DNA of 64,000 nt from Zopfochytrium polystomum (taxonomy: Eukaryota; Chytridiomycota; Chytridiomycetes; Chytridiales; Chytridiaceae): NCBI GenBank assembly GCA_025765615.1, contig JAIVFJ010000116.1, positions 124,001 through 188,000 of the forward strand. The letters run 5' to 3'. The notes below the pieces were generated by a model, which saw nothing but the letters and a program-made list of their open reading frames with translations, made no database searches and had not been told where the DNA came from. Below, piece after piece: positions 10,910-22,592 of the stretch. A program made the position numbers and the translations under genes. How positions within the stretch are numbered: the stretch's first letter is position 1; every line of letters starts with the position of its first letter.

Positions 10910-13232
10910 TTACTGCGAAAGTTCGACGTAGTTTCCGGGGACTGCAAGGCAATTAATTTTTTTTTTTTTTTTTTTGACGAGAATGTCAGTGTCGCCAGAA
11001 GCATCAAGTTCACCAGACCAATGTGGGAAAATGTTCGCAGTGACGCTTGTCGGCCCAGAGAGTTCCTTTCCATTGCTTTCCCCCAATACTCACAAAGGCC
11101 CTCGACTCCGTTCGGTGCTCGACCCTGCCACCATTCATCGCTCACAAACTGAATGTCAGTGATGGTGTCGCCGGCTGCAAATGATATTTCGTTTTCCTCT
11201 GCTGCGTCATAGTCGTACTGACAATTTTGGAGGTGTGGGAACGGATTGACTAATCAGTGATCTCCGCACTTGGACAGGGGGTGGGGCAGCGGCAAGCAAA
11301 GGGCAGGTTGTCCGCTCACCAGTGCGATGGCGATTGACCCTCCGGACGAGGCCTCGGGAGCGGGAGGTGGCGGGGGAGGCACTTCGTCTTTGGCAACCGG
11401 GGGCGGTGGAGGCTTGGGAGGGAGAGTGTAAATATACTCAAAGCAATAGAATACGGCGAAGTGGTGAACTGAACGAGAACAAGGCGTACCGTTTCCACCC
11501 GAGGAGCAGGAGGTGGCGTCGGAATGGGGGCAGCGCCTTCGTTCTCCTCAACGTAGTTTGCTGGGAACAGTCCTACGCGACCGCTCGGGCTCATACCTTG
11601 CCACCATCCGTCGTCCACCTTTTCAATTTGGGTAATGATCTCGCCCTCGGCCAAGTCAATCTCGTTTTCTTCTTGCGCCTCGTAAGAGTAGACAACGGTC
11701 GCAGTGATACCGGCAAGCGCGGACACTGCAGCAGCGACCGGCGGAGCGGGCGGCGGGGGCGGGATGAATGCAGTGGGAGCAGGTGCGGCATTCACTGGAG
11801 GGGCCGGCGGCGCCACAGGGACAACGGGGGGAGGTGGTGGTGCAACCGGGATGGTTGGGGGCGACGGCGCCACTGGAGCGGCAGAGGAGAAAGTGGGTCT
11901 TGCCGGCACGGTGGCGGTTGTGGTACCAAACGACGACGGCTTGCTGCTGGCGGAAACAGCGGAAGACCGAGGTGGCGCACCTCGATCGGCCGCGAAAGAG
12001 GCCGCGGCCGCCTGCCGCTCACGCTCCTCGGCTTCTCTGCGCGCCCTGGCCGCCGCGCCGAGCGCTGCGAGTTCCGCCTCCTTCGATTGTTCGCGCTCGT
12101 CGCGCTCCCGTGCTTCGGTTTCAGCACGCGCTCGAGCCTCTCGCTCCTCGCGTTCGCGCCGCTCCTTTTCTTGTGCGACGCGGTCGTTGGATGCTGACTG
12201 GGCGGCAAATACGATCCCTGATTTTGGGGCAGAGCTTGACACTGGTGATCCCCAACGTGGGGCAGTTGGACTGCTCGTGTTTGGTGAGGCGTTTGCACCA
12301 ACAGGTGAACCCCATCGCGGGGCAGTGGGAGCTGCTGCAGGTTTGGACGCTGCGGATGCTGCAGGACCGCCCCAACGCGGTGCGGACGAAGATGGCGAAG
12401 GGGCTGGACGACTTGCCGGAAGTGGCGTTGGTGTAAAAGTCGAATTCTGTGAGGTTGAGAGGCCTCCACCCCCCAAAGGCTTAGGTTGCGTCCGAACTGG
12501 TTCGTACGTTGACCCCTGAACAACGGTTGGGGAGCGTAAACAAGAATGTGGACCAGCAAAGCCTGACCGACTTACCACTGGTTGCTCAATCACGCGAGAA
12601 ACCGCAACGTTTGCCTTTTCATTGTGGACTGAATACTTCGCACCGGTCGAGTCATCGACTTTGCGCATGATAGCCGCGGGGCGTGACGTCGATCTCAGCA
12701 CGGGCGGTAATGTGGATGTGAAAGCCCTAACCATGAAGAGTGAGAAGTGGCAACTGAATGCGGACTATATTCTTGTCGCTGGGAAGACGCGATGTGATAC
12801 CTTGAAGAAGCGGGTTACATCGTTCAAGTGGTGGTTGTGTAGACCCTTCTTTTCAATGGGAGCGCCGTCACCACACCATGAAATCAGCAGGAACTTTGGC
12901 AACTTCGAGATGGGCTCGATGACGCGGACGAAGGCGAACTGGACCAGATTATCATCCCATTCTTCCTGCAGCTCCTCGAGACCCTCGTCTTTTCGTGGGT
13001 AAAAGAGGGGGCACAAGTGGCGGATGGCAATGAGGTTTGGTGGAATCAGTGGCCTGGCATTCTCAACTCAAATTATACAACCCGTACCTCCTGTCGCAGC
13101 TACCTTGAGGTCGTTCGAGTTCTTTTCGTAAGTGAAGAGGGCCCACGAGTCGGTCGTTGCCGCAAGCACGGCCTTGTGCGCAGCGGCCACAGCGGACGGG
13201 AACCCGACCGAGAAGGACGACGACGATGCCAT
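10910..13232 (-). CDS. ABP1: Actin-binding protein Abp1/drebrin-like (ADF-H plus two SH3 domains), with apparent frameshift
   Basis: Minus strand, start ATG 13230-13232 (an in-frame ATG at 13253 is an alternative). The ADF-H domain is spread over exon 1 (13088-13232), exon 2 (12801-12989: EGLEELQEEWDDNLVQFAFV...LLISWCG) and the start of exon 3. Then follow VGSTYEPVRTQ, a Pro/Ala part with three APRWG motifs, a Glu/Arg-rich coiled coil, a poly-Pro part, SH3-1 (VYSYEAQEENEIDLAEGE..DDGWWQG...GLFPANYVE), a proline linker, and SH3-2 (ALYDYDAAEENEISFAAGD...EWWQG...GLFPGNYVELSQ*). The last intron (10942-11093) contains an A-rich tract and splits the LFPGNYVE motif. In exon 3 the ADF-H reading GFHIHITARAEIDVTP is out of frame with AAIMRKVDDSTGAKYS: one extra C in a run of four (plus-strand G at 12678-12681). 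Family role: cortical actin patches and endocytosis. Confidence 0.85.
12678..12681 (-). other. Apparent +1 frameshift in the Abp1 ADF-H domain
   Basis: On the minus strand the run is CCCC. Reading up to it gives EIDVTP in one frame; dropping one C gives EIDVTPAAIMRKVDDSTG without a break, both halves matching the ADF-H consensus. No GT..AG pair can remove just the extra base. An assembly error in a homopolymer is the simplest cause; a true allelic mutation or ribosomal frameshift cannot be excluded. Confidence 0.75.
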
Positions 13233-13468
13233 TGATCGCAAAGGAAGGGCCACAGTTTTGCTGATTGATTTTGACAGTGATTTCTTTTGTGGAGGGTGCG
13301 CGATGAGCGCGTACTCTGCACAGTGCCACGAACCCCATCCTCCTCCTCCCCCCTAATCCTCCCCGCCCATAAAAAACGCTGTCGTATGTGCTCGTAGCCG
13401 CGGCCCTTTTTTTTTTTTGAAAGCCAATGCCCGCACTCCATATATACAGATGGAAGTTATGCTCGACA

Positions 13469-14131
13469 TCACTTTTCCAGGTTGATGCTCTTCCCGAAGC
13501 GCGCATACAGGGTCTTCTTCAACTCGTTCATCCGACCCTGCAGCTGGTCCATCTCGCCCCGCAGCTTCTCGAGCTCCTTGCCGATCTCGTCTTTATCCCG
13601 CTCCACACGCGCTTTGCACTCATCTAGCGGGAGCAGAACGTATGCATCCCCAATCCTGCACCTGCATAGGTTTTAGGTCAGATTAAAGCAGTAGCGTCTC
13701 CGCACGGCCCCGTTGATGCAGCGCCGTCTTCCCACCGCATTGGCTCGTCCTCATCTGCAAGCTCCAGCTCTCCCTCGAGATCGTCTAGGTACTCCTTCTC
13801 TTTCTGTTGTCTCGCATATTTAGAACCGGCGAAATGAACACGGGTAGGAGAAAGGGACGGTACGTGTTCAGTTCAGCCCACTCGCATGGGGGGGCGTGTT
13901 CCCACCTTCTTCTCCTCGTAGGATTCCTCCAGATCCGTCATTTTCGCATTCATCTTTGAGAAGTTGTTGATGTTCTGCTGATCCGCCCACGACACGTCGA
14001 TGTCGGCCTCCTCGTTCTCCTGCAACTGCCGACCAAAGTATGGTTAGTTCAATCACGGGGACGAGAGCGGAGGCGGAAGGTTGACAGCCACGGGGCACCA
14101 AGCAAGCGTCAAGCGGACGCACCACTTTCAT
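13469..14131 (-). CDS. PFD4: Prefoldin subunit 4
   Basis: Four exons on the minus strand. Exon 1 is only 9 nt (14123-14131, M-K-V), then an 87-nt intron (14036-14122), then exon 2 (13906-14035) with LQENEEADIDVSWADQQNIN. Exon 3 starts KEKEYLDDLEGELELADEDE and the last exon reads CRIGDAYVLLPLDECKARVE, ending LKKTLYARFGKSINLEK* at 13469-13471. The order (DQQ.IN.F, coiled coil, LADED, IGDAF, second coiled coil, LYAKFG..INLE) is diagnostic for prefoldin subunit 4, a beta-type subunit of the hexameric cytosolic chaperone that hands actin and tubulin to CCT. Length about 130 residues fits the family. The next gene upstream (bZIP) is divergent. Confidence 0.9.
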
Positions 14132-14489
14132 ATTTATTATTGATTTTTTTCCCCCCCCCCCTCTTTTGATTGACTTCAGTGACACAAAACAACACGAACT
14201 GCTGCTGGTGCAGGCGTAGCTTTGCAAGTGCGAGGGGCTGGTGCGAGAGCTACCAACGTAACAACGTACGAACCCATAACCAGGGGCTGAACGCAATTGT
14301 TCTCGTCTGTGTAGTCATGGGGTTACGAACAGGTCCATGTTTTGAACACTCCGCAATCAAGCAACCCGGCCATGGTTTGCAACTACAAGATAGCGAGGAT
14401 GAGCAAACCAACACAAAAAAGGCAGGGTTGAGTTGCTCATCCCAAAGGGTGGAGTACTGCTTGATTCATTTCATTCTCGCTCTCGCTCC

Positions 14490-14537
<48 letters not shown>

Positions 14538-14968
14538 TGGATAATGTCGGAATGATTTCGAAGCAGAAAGTGGTAGCGAAGCGGAAGTGTGTGGGAGAAG
14601 AAAAAGGAATCGCCAGCGATCGCTCTTTTTGGTTCTTCTGTGTGGTTTGGGTTGGGCTGTCTGTATTTTCTCTCTCTAGTCATCTCTCTTCTTCTTTCTC
14701 TCTCTCTTTCTTTCTTCTCTCTCTCTCTCTCTTTCTCTCTTCCTCCTCTCTCCTCTCTCTCTCTCTCTCTCTGATCGCGCTCTCTCTCGTATCTCTCTCT
14801 ATCTCCTCTCTCTCACTCTCCTCACGCTCCCTCAGTTCTCAATCGCGCGTGGGCAAAACCAAACAAACCCGATCCGCCGCCGCCACCAACCAACCAACCA
14901 AACCAAGCCACACCAACCAACCAACAAAAGCCAACCAAACCAACCAACCAATCACCCACCCCTTCAAA
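14132..14968. other. Divergent promoter region PFD4 / bZIP, CT-rich
   Basis: About 840 nt without a supportable gene. It contains a C run at about 14151-14160, a pure CT repeat, and a CT-dominated pyrimidine tract from about 14660 to 14830, followed by CCAAC/CCAAACC-rich leader (about 14880-14955) just before the bZIP ATG. Pyrimidine-rich leaders are common before fungal start sites; transcription start sites cannot be placed. Confidence 0.5.
14491..14535 (+). repeat. (CT)n microsatellite
   Basis: About 45 nt of uninterrupted TC dinucleotides, in the divergent region between the prefoldin and bZIP genes. A longer imperfect CT tract lies at about 14660-14830. Confidence 0.95.
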
Positions 14969-17704
14969 ATGCCTTCACAAAGCGTTATCGCGTCTTCTCA
15001 CTCTTCGCTCGCGCACTGTCGCCGCCGGAGACTTGGCGGCAGTCCCTCCTCAACCGCCATCCGCGATGTCACTCCTCCCCAAACGCAAACAGGTGCCGTG
15101 TCGGATCTTGCCTCAAGTGGTTGCTTTGCCTCCGCTGGCCCCCCTCTTCTTCCCACCAACCTTTGATTCCGCTCCGTCGCTCTTTCGCGTCACTTTTCTG
15201 CTGTCGTCCCGAGCTAATCAACGTCACCCTTCCCCCCCACGTCCCACATCCCAGCCCTTCGCCGCCAAAGTGTGGAATGTGGTTCCTCCCCGTTTCTGTC
15301 CCAGCAAGGCCTGGCAGCGGGGAGCCTCTCCCTTGACTTGGACGCACCTCCATCGCCACTCTCCTCCCGCGCCATCTCCATTCAAGACACCTCATCCCCT
15401 GCTGCTTCGGCCGGTGCGTCGTTCCCAGACATGGACGACTCTTCTGTGGAGAGGGACGACCCCCTCAGCATGTGGATGAACACGTCCATGATGGCGGACA
15501 CCCATGCCGATGTGGCGGTGGGCGAAGCGATCGAAACGATGGTGGCTCCAACGGCTTCGGATGTGCGGGAAATATCAGCAGCTCTCTTTGACGGCCAATT
15601 GGTTGAAGTTGAAGCGGCTCAAGGGCCGTTGTCCAGTACTGAAAGTTGGCCCGATGTCAAGTCGCACGACATAATGGGAGATAACCACGGCGGAATGCTT
15701 GGCCTGGTTTCTATGATGGATATCTTCCCAGCTGATTCCGCGACTTCATTGCTCGACGACTGGCAGGAGCAGGTTTTTTCATACGGCGCGCCTTCAGAGG
15801 CTTTGCCACTCCTGCCTGTTGTCAGTCCTTCTGTACTCACTCCACCATCGTCCGATCTACTTCCGCCTTCGGCTTTGCCTGAGGCCCAAGACCCGACTTG
15901 TGACAAAAACGAAACCGAGCGCGAACAGGAACAGCCGAAGGTTGAAACTGCGGTTGCTTTAGTTTTAGTTGCAAAGCCAGAGAAGCGCAGAGGTCGACCG
16001 CCGAAGAAAGCCAAGCAGGCTCCGGAACCTGCTCCCACCGCGCACGCAGTTGAGTGTGTCAGGGCACCGTCTTCAGCGCGAGCCCAATCTCCCGAATACA
16101 CCGTTAAATCGGAGATTGACACAATCTCTGACGCCATGGACGAAGACGACGAAGCGAGGATGATTGCTCGTGGTAGCAGCGAGGATCACTCGGACGGTTC
16201 TTTCTGCAAGGCCAATGGAATCTCGCTTTCAACATTTAAACCGCAGAAGCCAATGGATTCCTCTCTCGCCGCTGAATACGCTCAATTGAAGAACCCTGCC
16301 CTTTCCTCACGGGACCGGAGAGCCCTGCGAAATAAGCTTTCGGCGAGAAGTTTTCGCGAGCGTAGGAAAGAGTATATCGAGACTTTGGAAGCTGAATTGA
16401 AGAGGCGCGACGTGGAAACGGAAGATTTGCGCAACCAGCTGGAGAAAGTGAAGAAAGAAAGGGAGAGCTTGGAAACTACTGTGCAGGAACTTGTCGCTCG
16501 GTTGGCATCCCTTGGTGTGACCACCGGCCTTCCGTCTGTGCCACTTCACTCTGTGAACAGACCGACAACAAAGGCAGAATACCAGGATTCTGTCCGCTCT
16601 GACTCCAAACCGACGCTTCTGGGCGCGTCTTCTGTGGACTGGTCAAAAGGCTCAACAGAACTTGCTCCTGGGCCGGAGAATGCTGTGGCAGGTCCTCCCG
16701 CTGCGCCACTAGCACCTTTATTGGTTGGTGCCGCAAAGGATGTCTCGAGCGGTCGCTCGACGCGTCGCGGAGCAGCTGCCGGTCGATCTCGACCTATTCA
16801 AGTTCGGTCAGTAACGCTGCCACCAATAGGGTTCCCACTCGGAGGTAGTGATGCTTTGGCCGAGACTGGAGGAGGTTCTGGCGCCGCGATGGGCTCTTCG
16901 CAGTTTAGTGGCCGCTCACCAAACCTGGCGGTTAAGCAGCTAATGGCGTGGATAGGAGACTCGGTTTCGAACGGTGGCGAACCAAAAACAAAGTCGGTAA
17001 CCAGCAGCGTTGTTCAACCTTGCTCAAGACACTCTGAGAGGCGGCTGCGCACCGACCAGACTAATGACACAACTCCCGCCAAGCCAGCCCCAAAGCCCTT
17101 GGACGGCCTCGAGGAAAGAAAGAAAAGCACCGCATCTCCGGGAGGAATGAGTGCGAAGAACAGTCGAAAGAAGTCGGCGGCTGGAAGGAGCGGACGAAAT
17201 GGAGTCGAAGGGATGGAGATGGTGTTGTCACGGCTTGTTCGACTGAACGAAGCTGCAGCGATGGCGTCATTGGATCAGCGCCGCATGAGCGGTCGGCAAG
17301 TGGTTTTGCGCGTGGGGGAAGAGCTTGCGGCATGGGTAGCGCGAGAGCTGGCAGTTGCTGCAATATCCGACTGCGAGCAAGAAGACTCTGTTCGTCGAAG
17401 GAACGGCGGTCTGGGTCGCTGGGAGCTGGGACTGCTGGCGCGGGTGCTAGTGATTGTTCTGGTTTTAGTGGGTCGCGGTTCTGCTGCTTCATTCGAAAGT
17501 GAATTTGCGGGGCGCCGCGTCGACGGTGGGGTCAACAATGACGGCGGGCGCAACTTCGAGACCGGACACCGTGCGAACAGTGGCGGTACGGCTGTTGCTG
17601 CGGTGGCTGCGGCGGCAGTGGTCCTGGCTGGTGGCGGCGGCGCGGGCGGGTTGCCGGGCGGGGATGCTCAACAGCTCCGGACAGCATCGAGCCTGCAGCA
17701 CTAG
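14969..17704 (+). CDS. AT-hook / bZIP transcription factor
   Basis: Two exons, 14969-15092 and 15255-17704, join in frame to 857 residues (MPSQSVIASSH...). An acidic Ser/Pro-rich N-terminal half is followed by an AT-hook (KRRGRPPKKAK, about residue 285). The bZIP domain is near residues 390-465: basic region RDRRALRNKLSARSFRERRK, then a leucine-heptad helix (YIETLEAELKRRD...LRNQLEKVKKERESLE). NKLSARSFRERRK fits the N-x7-R bZIP rule. The C-terminal third is low complexity and basic, with an unexpected hydrophobic stretch near residues 765-785 (LGLLARVLVIVLVLVG). Nuclear DNA binding is well supported; whether the hydrophobic stretch anchors the protein in a membrane is open. The target genes are unknown. 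Confidence 0.85.
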
Positions 17705-17887
17705 CGAGGCGGACGAGTGAGTATTGCCAGGCTTGCCGTGTGCCTGTCCCTCGAGTCTGTCCGCTGGTCTCCCTCCTCTCCCTCCTCTCTCTCTGTTCAG
17801 TTTGCTTTGCCTGTGTTCTGTTTATTTGACCGACGGACGTCGATGATTGATGATGGTGATGACGTGGGCAAAATCAACCCAAAGCGC

Positions 17888-17888
<1 letters not shown>

Positions 17889-17919
<31 letters not shown>
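17889..17919 (+). repeat. Poly-A tract (about 31 A)
   Basis: Uninterrupted A run in the leader of the NIPA-like gene, 70 nt before its ATG. Similar runs occur at 21867-21893 and 44654-44686. Confidence 0.95.
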
Positions 17920-17920
<1 letters not shown>

Positions 17921-17990
17921 CCACGAAAGGAAACTGAACAGGAGACAAACAACAAAAGACAAAAATTTCAATACATTGATCAGAAGAAGC

Positions 17991-20900
17991 ATGCAGACGC
18001 TTTGGAGGGGTGGCCACAGCCACTACCGCCACGCCCTTCCTCCATCTGCCGCGGCCACGACGGCGTCCCCACCACCAACACCACCATCACAATCTCCACC
18101 ACCACCACGAGGAGTCGCTGGACAGCGACCACATTCGCATCCCCCACGGCGACGACGGCGGCGGCGGCGGCGACGCCGACAAGTTTTAGCAGGTGTTTCT
18201 TGCTGCTCCCTCGTTCTTACTCTCTTCGTGTCGATTGCCGCGGGCGTCAACGACTTGCCATCTTCGTTCCCCCGTTTGTCAATCGAGGAGGTTACAACAG
18301 CAACGACCCCAAGTACCGTCGCGGCGAATCCTCCCTGCAACTCTGATGCTGCTTGTAAGGCGATGGCTCCCTCAGGAACGGCTGCATCTGAGCAAGGGTA
18401 CATCTGCGTTGAAGGCTTTTGCGCGGCAGTCGTAACTGCTGGTATGTGAGGATTCGATTGGTCCGCGTCTTTGATTTGGTAAGCTCACGTAACATTCGGC
18501 TTTAGCCGCACCCTGCCGCCGCGCGTCGGATTGTCTGCAATATCACCTGGTGCAGCGCGCGTTGGCCGCTAATGTGTCGCTGGCCACCATTCTTGGTCTG
18601 ACCCCAGAAACGTCTGCAGGGGAGACCGCCGCCGAATACCTTGACTCCATCTGCCAACCAAAACACTGCACGTTTGCTTCGCAATGTTCGAGTGTCAGCG
18701 TGAACGTCCTCGGATCTTCAAACTACAACCCTTACCACCTTTCAAACGTTTCCGATGACCAACAGTCGTGCTGCTTAGGCGCTTACGACAACCAGATCTG
18801 CAAGGATTTCAACGACCTCACGAATTGCGATACCGACTCAGTTTGCCAAAGGTCGGACGAGAACTCAAACTCTACTGACTGGGGCGCATTTACGTGCGGA
18901 CAAGTGAACAAAAAGAAAACCGAATGGATCGGCATCGTCATTTCACTCATTGGAGCCTCGTTTCTTAACGTGGGGTTGAACTTGCAGAAACTGGCGCTGC
19001 GGAAGCGGCACGAAAAAGTGCAAAGGCGCCGGATGCAAATCCGTATGATGGAGCGCATTCAAGCTATTCGTGAAGCCGCCGCAGCAAGACGCAGGGCGTC
19101 GGGGAGGGTTCATAGATCGGCCAGTGTGAGCAGCCGTTTGTCCGCCCTATTCCCTTCAGGAAGAAAGGGGACTTCCAGTGCTGTGGGTGGGTCCACCAGG
19201 CAAGGGGCGGGCAGAGCAAGCTCCTCGGCACTTGTGAGCGGTGCCAACGATGCCGAGTCGGTCCAAAGCTCGCTTGACCTGCCTTATCAAGGCTCCCCGT
19301 CGAGACGCGACAGGAAGTCGTCGGCGGCAACCGCATCGTCGTCAAAGTCTGCAGAGGCTCTCGAAGCTGCGAAAACGTCTGCGCAACCTTCCCGCGGTCG
19401 CACGGCGGCATCACGCTCATTTTCGGTTGAGCCCCGTCGTTCGAAGAGCGCCTTCAATTTCCAACGGGCTTCAGCATCCATTCCACACACCCCGCAAATC
19501 CGTGTTATTGCCGACGAGACAATGGAATCAGCAGTAATGACAAGAGAGGACGGAACTACTGAAGACATTCACATCCCTGTGCCAGAGGCTGAGAGGGCGG
19601 AACATCAAAAGAGTCTGGACTTCAAAACGCTCGTTAAAAACCCTGTATGGTTCCCATTGCGAAGCCCTTGCCAGTCTCTGAACCAAAGCCTCCTTTTTCA
19701 CATTTACAGATTTGGATTTTAGGCTTCACGATCTTTCTTCTGAGCAACCTCCTCAACTTCATCGCACTCAACTTCGCGCCGCAATCTCTTATAGCCCCTC
19801 TGGGCTCTATCTCCCTTGTCGTCAATATCTTCATGGCCCCTCTAATAAACCACGAAAAGTTCACGTGGAAAGACATCGTTGGAGCTGTGTTGATTGTTGG
19901 AGGCTCAAGCATGACAGTCGTATTCGCGGGAGTCTCTAGCCAAGACTACAACCTTTGCGTACTACTTGCATTGTTCAGGCGTCCTGCGACAATAGTGTTT
20001 CTGGCCGCGACGGCTTTCCTCATAACGGTCGTCTATTGCACAATCATGTTTGTCGAAAAAAATCTTGACCTGCCCGACCAACCTTCGAATGAAACGGGAG
20101 TTCCGACTGATCCAACTGGACCCAGTCCGAGTGCCATCGCCGAAAGCACTGCAGGAGGTGCGGAGGGGCCGGGAACGACTGCAGCGAAACGTTCTCCCCT
20201 CGACAGATCGGATCGAATCATTGTAGAGTCGGCAACGCCGGCGAAACCGGTTGCAAAAGGAGGATGGGACTGGCTCAAGGCCCGCCGCTCTTCAAACCCC
20301 AAGGCTGCTTTCTACCAACGGAATTCGACAACGGATGACCCTGTTTTGATGTCCTCCTCGGGAGAGAATGCGATGATCGAAGTGCCAGGAACGCCGGCCC
20401 TGGGCACTGATTCGGCAGTCCTACCAGCAAACAGAGACGCTGTTCTGCAGTGGACCTACAGCATGTCGAGCAAGGTTTATCTCTTCCAGGATGCTCTAAC
20501 AAAGAGAACGAGCTGGCGCATTGGACGACCTCGGGCTGATTCGGGCCTAGAGGCAAGGGCAGATGACATTGATGCACTGGCCACTGGTATTGCCGACGGG
20601 ACCACCGGGAACTCGTCTTCCCCGCGAATCACAGCGACGGAAACGGACGAGGCCGACACAGATCCTGTGGCGTTCCCATCACAACCTAGCGAAGACGCCG
20701 CCTCAATCTCAACCGCACGAGGGCTCGGCGTTTTGACGGAGCAGGGCGCGATACCTTTAACGGGGCCGGGGGCGACCACGGCTCTGTCGGGCCCCATGAT
20801 CGTCATTGACTCTGCTTCGCGATCCTCGTCGCACTCGTCATCGGCGATCGAGGCCGCCGCTTCCCGCGACCGCGAAGACGCCGCAGCCTCCACGGCCGCC

Positions 20901-22062
20901 GGGTTCCTCCCGGTCCCCGGCCCGACCACCTCGGGTCGTACGGCGGCTTCACCAAACCAAACTCGGGAGGAAAGCGGTGGCGATGCCGACGGCACCAGCG
21001 CTGCGGGCCGTCCCGAAGATACCGCCGACCTGGAGAAGGATGTCGCTGCTGCCGGCGCAGACGCAAGGAGCCTCGATGCCACCGCTGACGTCTCCAAGCC
21101 GTCGCGGCAGTCGTTGCCGCCCGCCGTCTCGGCACCGGATGGACCCACACGCAAGAAGTCCATGTGGGAGTGGATGTACGGTGCACTCCCACCCACAGCG
21201 AGGAACTGGGTCGACGCTGTGGCGGGCATCAAGCTTGTTCCGCGACTCAAAAAGAAGATTCCGGTCAAAAGCGTGGCAGTCCAGGTGGTACTGCCCTTTA
21301 GCTATGCGAGCCTCGGGGTAAGAAGGAGATTACTTTTCCATTTTTCTGTTTGATTGCCTGCGAAAAGTCAAGTCTTGTCTGACTGGCTGGGCTCTTCTCT
21401 CTTTTATTTCCATTTGGTTACACTCGCACACACGCACACCCGCAGGGCCTTATGGCGACGGTTACCGTCCTTTTCGCCAAGTCAACCATCCATCTACTCT
21501 CAAATTCGTTCATAACGCGTGAAAACCAGTTCACGAATTTCGCCGCGTGGGTGATTACGGGCGTCACCGTCGTCACGGCGGTCAACCAGGTGAAGAAAAA
21601 TTGCACCTTTGGAGCGCCGGCTGCACCTTGCCGATTTTTTTCTTCTTTTTCCTGTGTAACGTCCTGAACCCACGTGCCCTTCCACCCAACAAGGTTTACT
21701 GGATCAATATGGGTCTCCAGCGCTACGATGCACTCCTTCAGATACCCGTATTCTATGTCGTGTGGACCTTGTTTGACGTCATGTGAGTGGTTCAGAAAGA
21801 AAACCACCCCCCCCATAAAGTCAGTGACTGCAAAACTAACCAAAGCCGACCGACGGAATTGCACCCAAAAAAAAAAAAAAAAAAAAAAAAAAACCAAACC
21901 AAAAACGAAAAACGAAAACCCCCACAAAGCGGCGGCGGCATCTACTTCTCCGAGTTTGACGGCTTCAGCTCCCGCCAGTACGGCCTCTTTTTCCTCGCTG
22001 TCGGCATCATCTTTGTCGGCGTGATTGTTCTGGGAGACCGCCTCAAAAAGTCCCAAGTGTAA
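17991..22062 (+). CDS. NIPA-family magnesium transporter with Cys-rich N-terminal ectodomain
   Basis: Six exons: 17991-18441, 18506-19644, 19710-21317, 21446-21589, 21694-21782, 21930-22062; 1187 residues, all phases consistent. Order: a basic leader with a run of Arg, a hydrophobic signal-anchor (QVLAGVSCCSLVLTLFVSIA), then a Cys-rich segment of about 190 residues (PPCNSDAACKAM, PCRRASDCLQ, SICQPKHCTFASQC, SCCLGAYDNQICKDF). The NIPA (DUF803) core begins at TEWIGIVISLIGASFLNVGL and continues with ALNFAPQSLIAPLGSISLVV, GAVLIVGGSSMTVVFAG, LMATVTVLFAKSTIHLLSNS and a final GLFFLAVGIIFVGVIVLGDR. Two long Ser/Ala-rich loops are inserted in the core, each probably cytoplasmic. NIPA proteins move Mg2+ across plasma or endosomal membranes and are usually 300-450 residues, so this one is very large. 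The last intron holds a 27-nt A run before an ordinary acceptor. Confidence 0.87.
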
Positions 22063-22592
22063 AGAAGATTGGACGACGCCGGCTGCCTGCGCTTGGTGGC
22101 CCCCTCGACTGTCTATTTTTTTTTTTGCGTCCCCGTTCCTTCGCATTGGACATTCGCTCGCGTCGTCGTAGTGCTCCATTTTCAACGTCTTTGTCCTTTG
22201 GGTCTTTGTTGATATGTTTGTGATTTTTTTGTAGTTTTTGCGCTTTTGCTACCTACTTCTGTGATTTTTTTTTTTTTTTTTGTCTTTGTATTTTCACCGG
22301 TGTCGCGATGTAGAAGAATTGCCTCAGAAACGAAAATGTCTCACAAACCGCTCCTTTATCAGCGCATATTGCCGTTAGCGTATATTGTGTGATCGGACCG
22401 AGCAAAAAAGCTTACAAGCGGATGAGATTTATTTTCAACTTGTGAAAGACAACGGGGGTTTACGGTGCAAAAACGGGCTGCGACGAAAACTGTGCGACAG
22501 AATTCGAAGGAGGGCACATCTTTACGGGGGTGCGACTATCAAAAAAGGGAACGGGTTCCCTTGACATCCTCCTCTTCTTCCCAAGCGCTCTT
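22063..22592. other. Convergent 3' region, NIPA-like / DHRS12-like
   Basis: About 530 nt between convergent stops, with several T runs (22118-22126, 22267-22280) and no coding signal. Probably the two 3' UTRs. Confidence 0.5.

Noticed and set aside
11322..12519. Long plus-strand open frames opposite the Abp1 gene
   Set aside because: Composition mirrors the Pro/Ala/Glu-rich minus-strand protein; no motif, and the minus strand shows two clear SH3 domains.
15100..15480. Proline/arginine-rich open frames inside the first bZIP intron and exon 2
   Set aside because: They overlap the 162-nt intron and the bZIP exon in other frames; the spliced bZIP frame explains the region.
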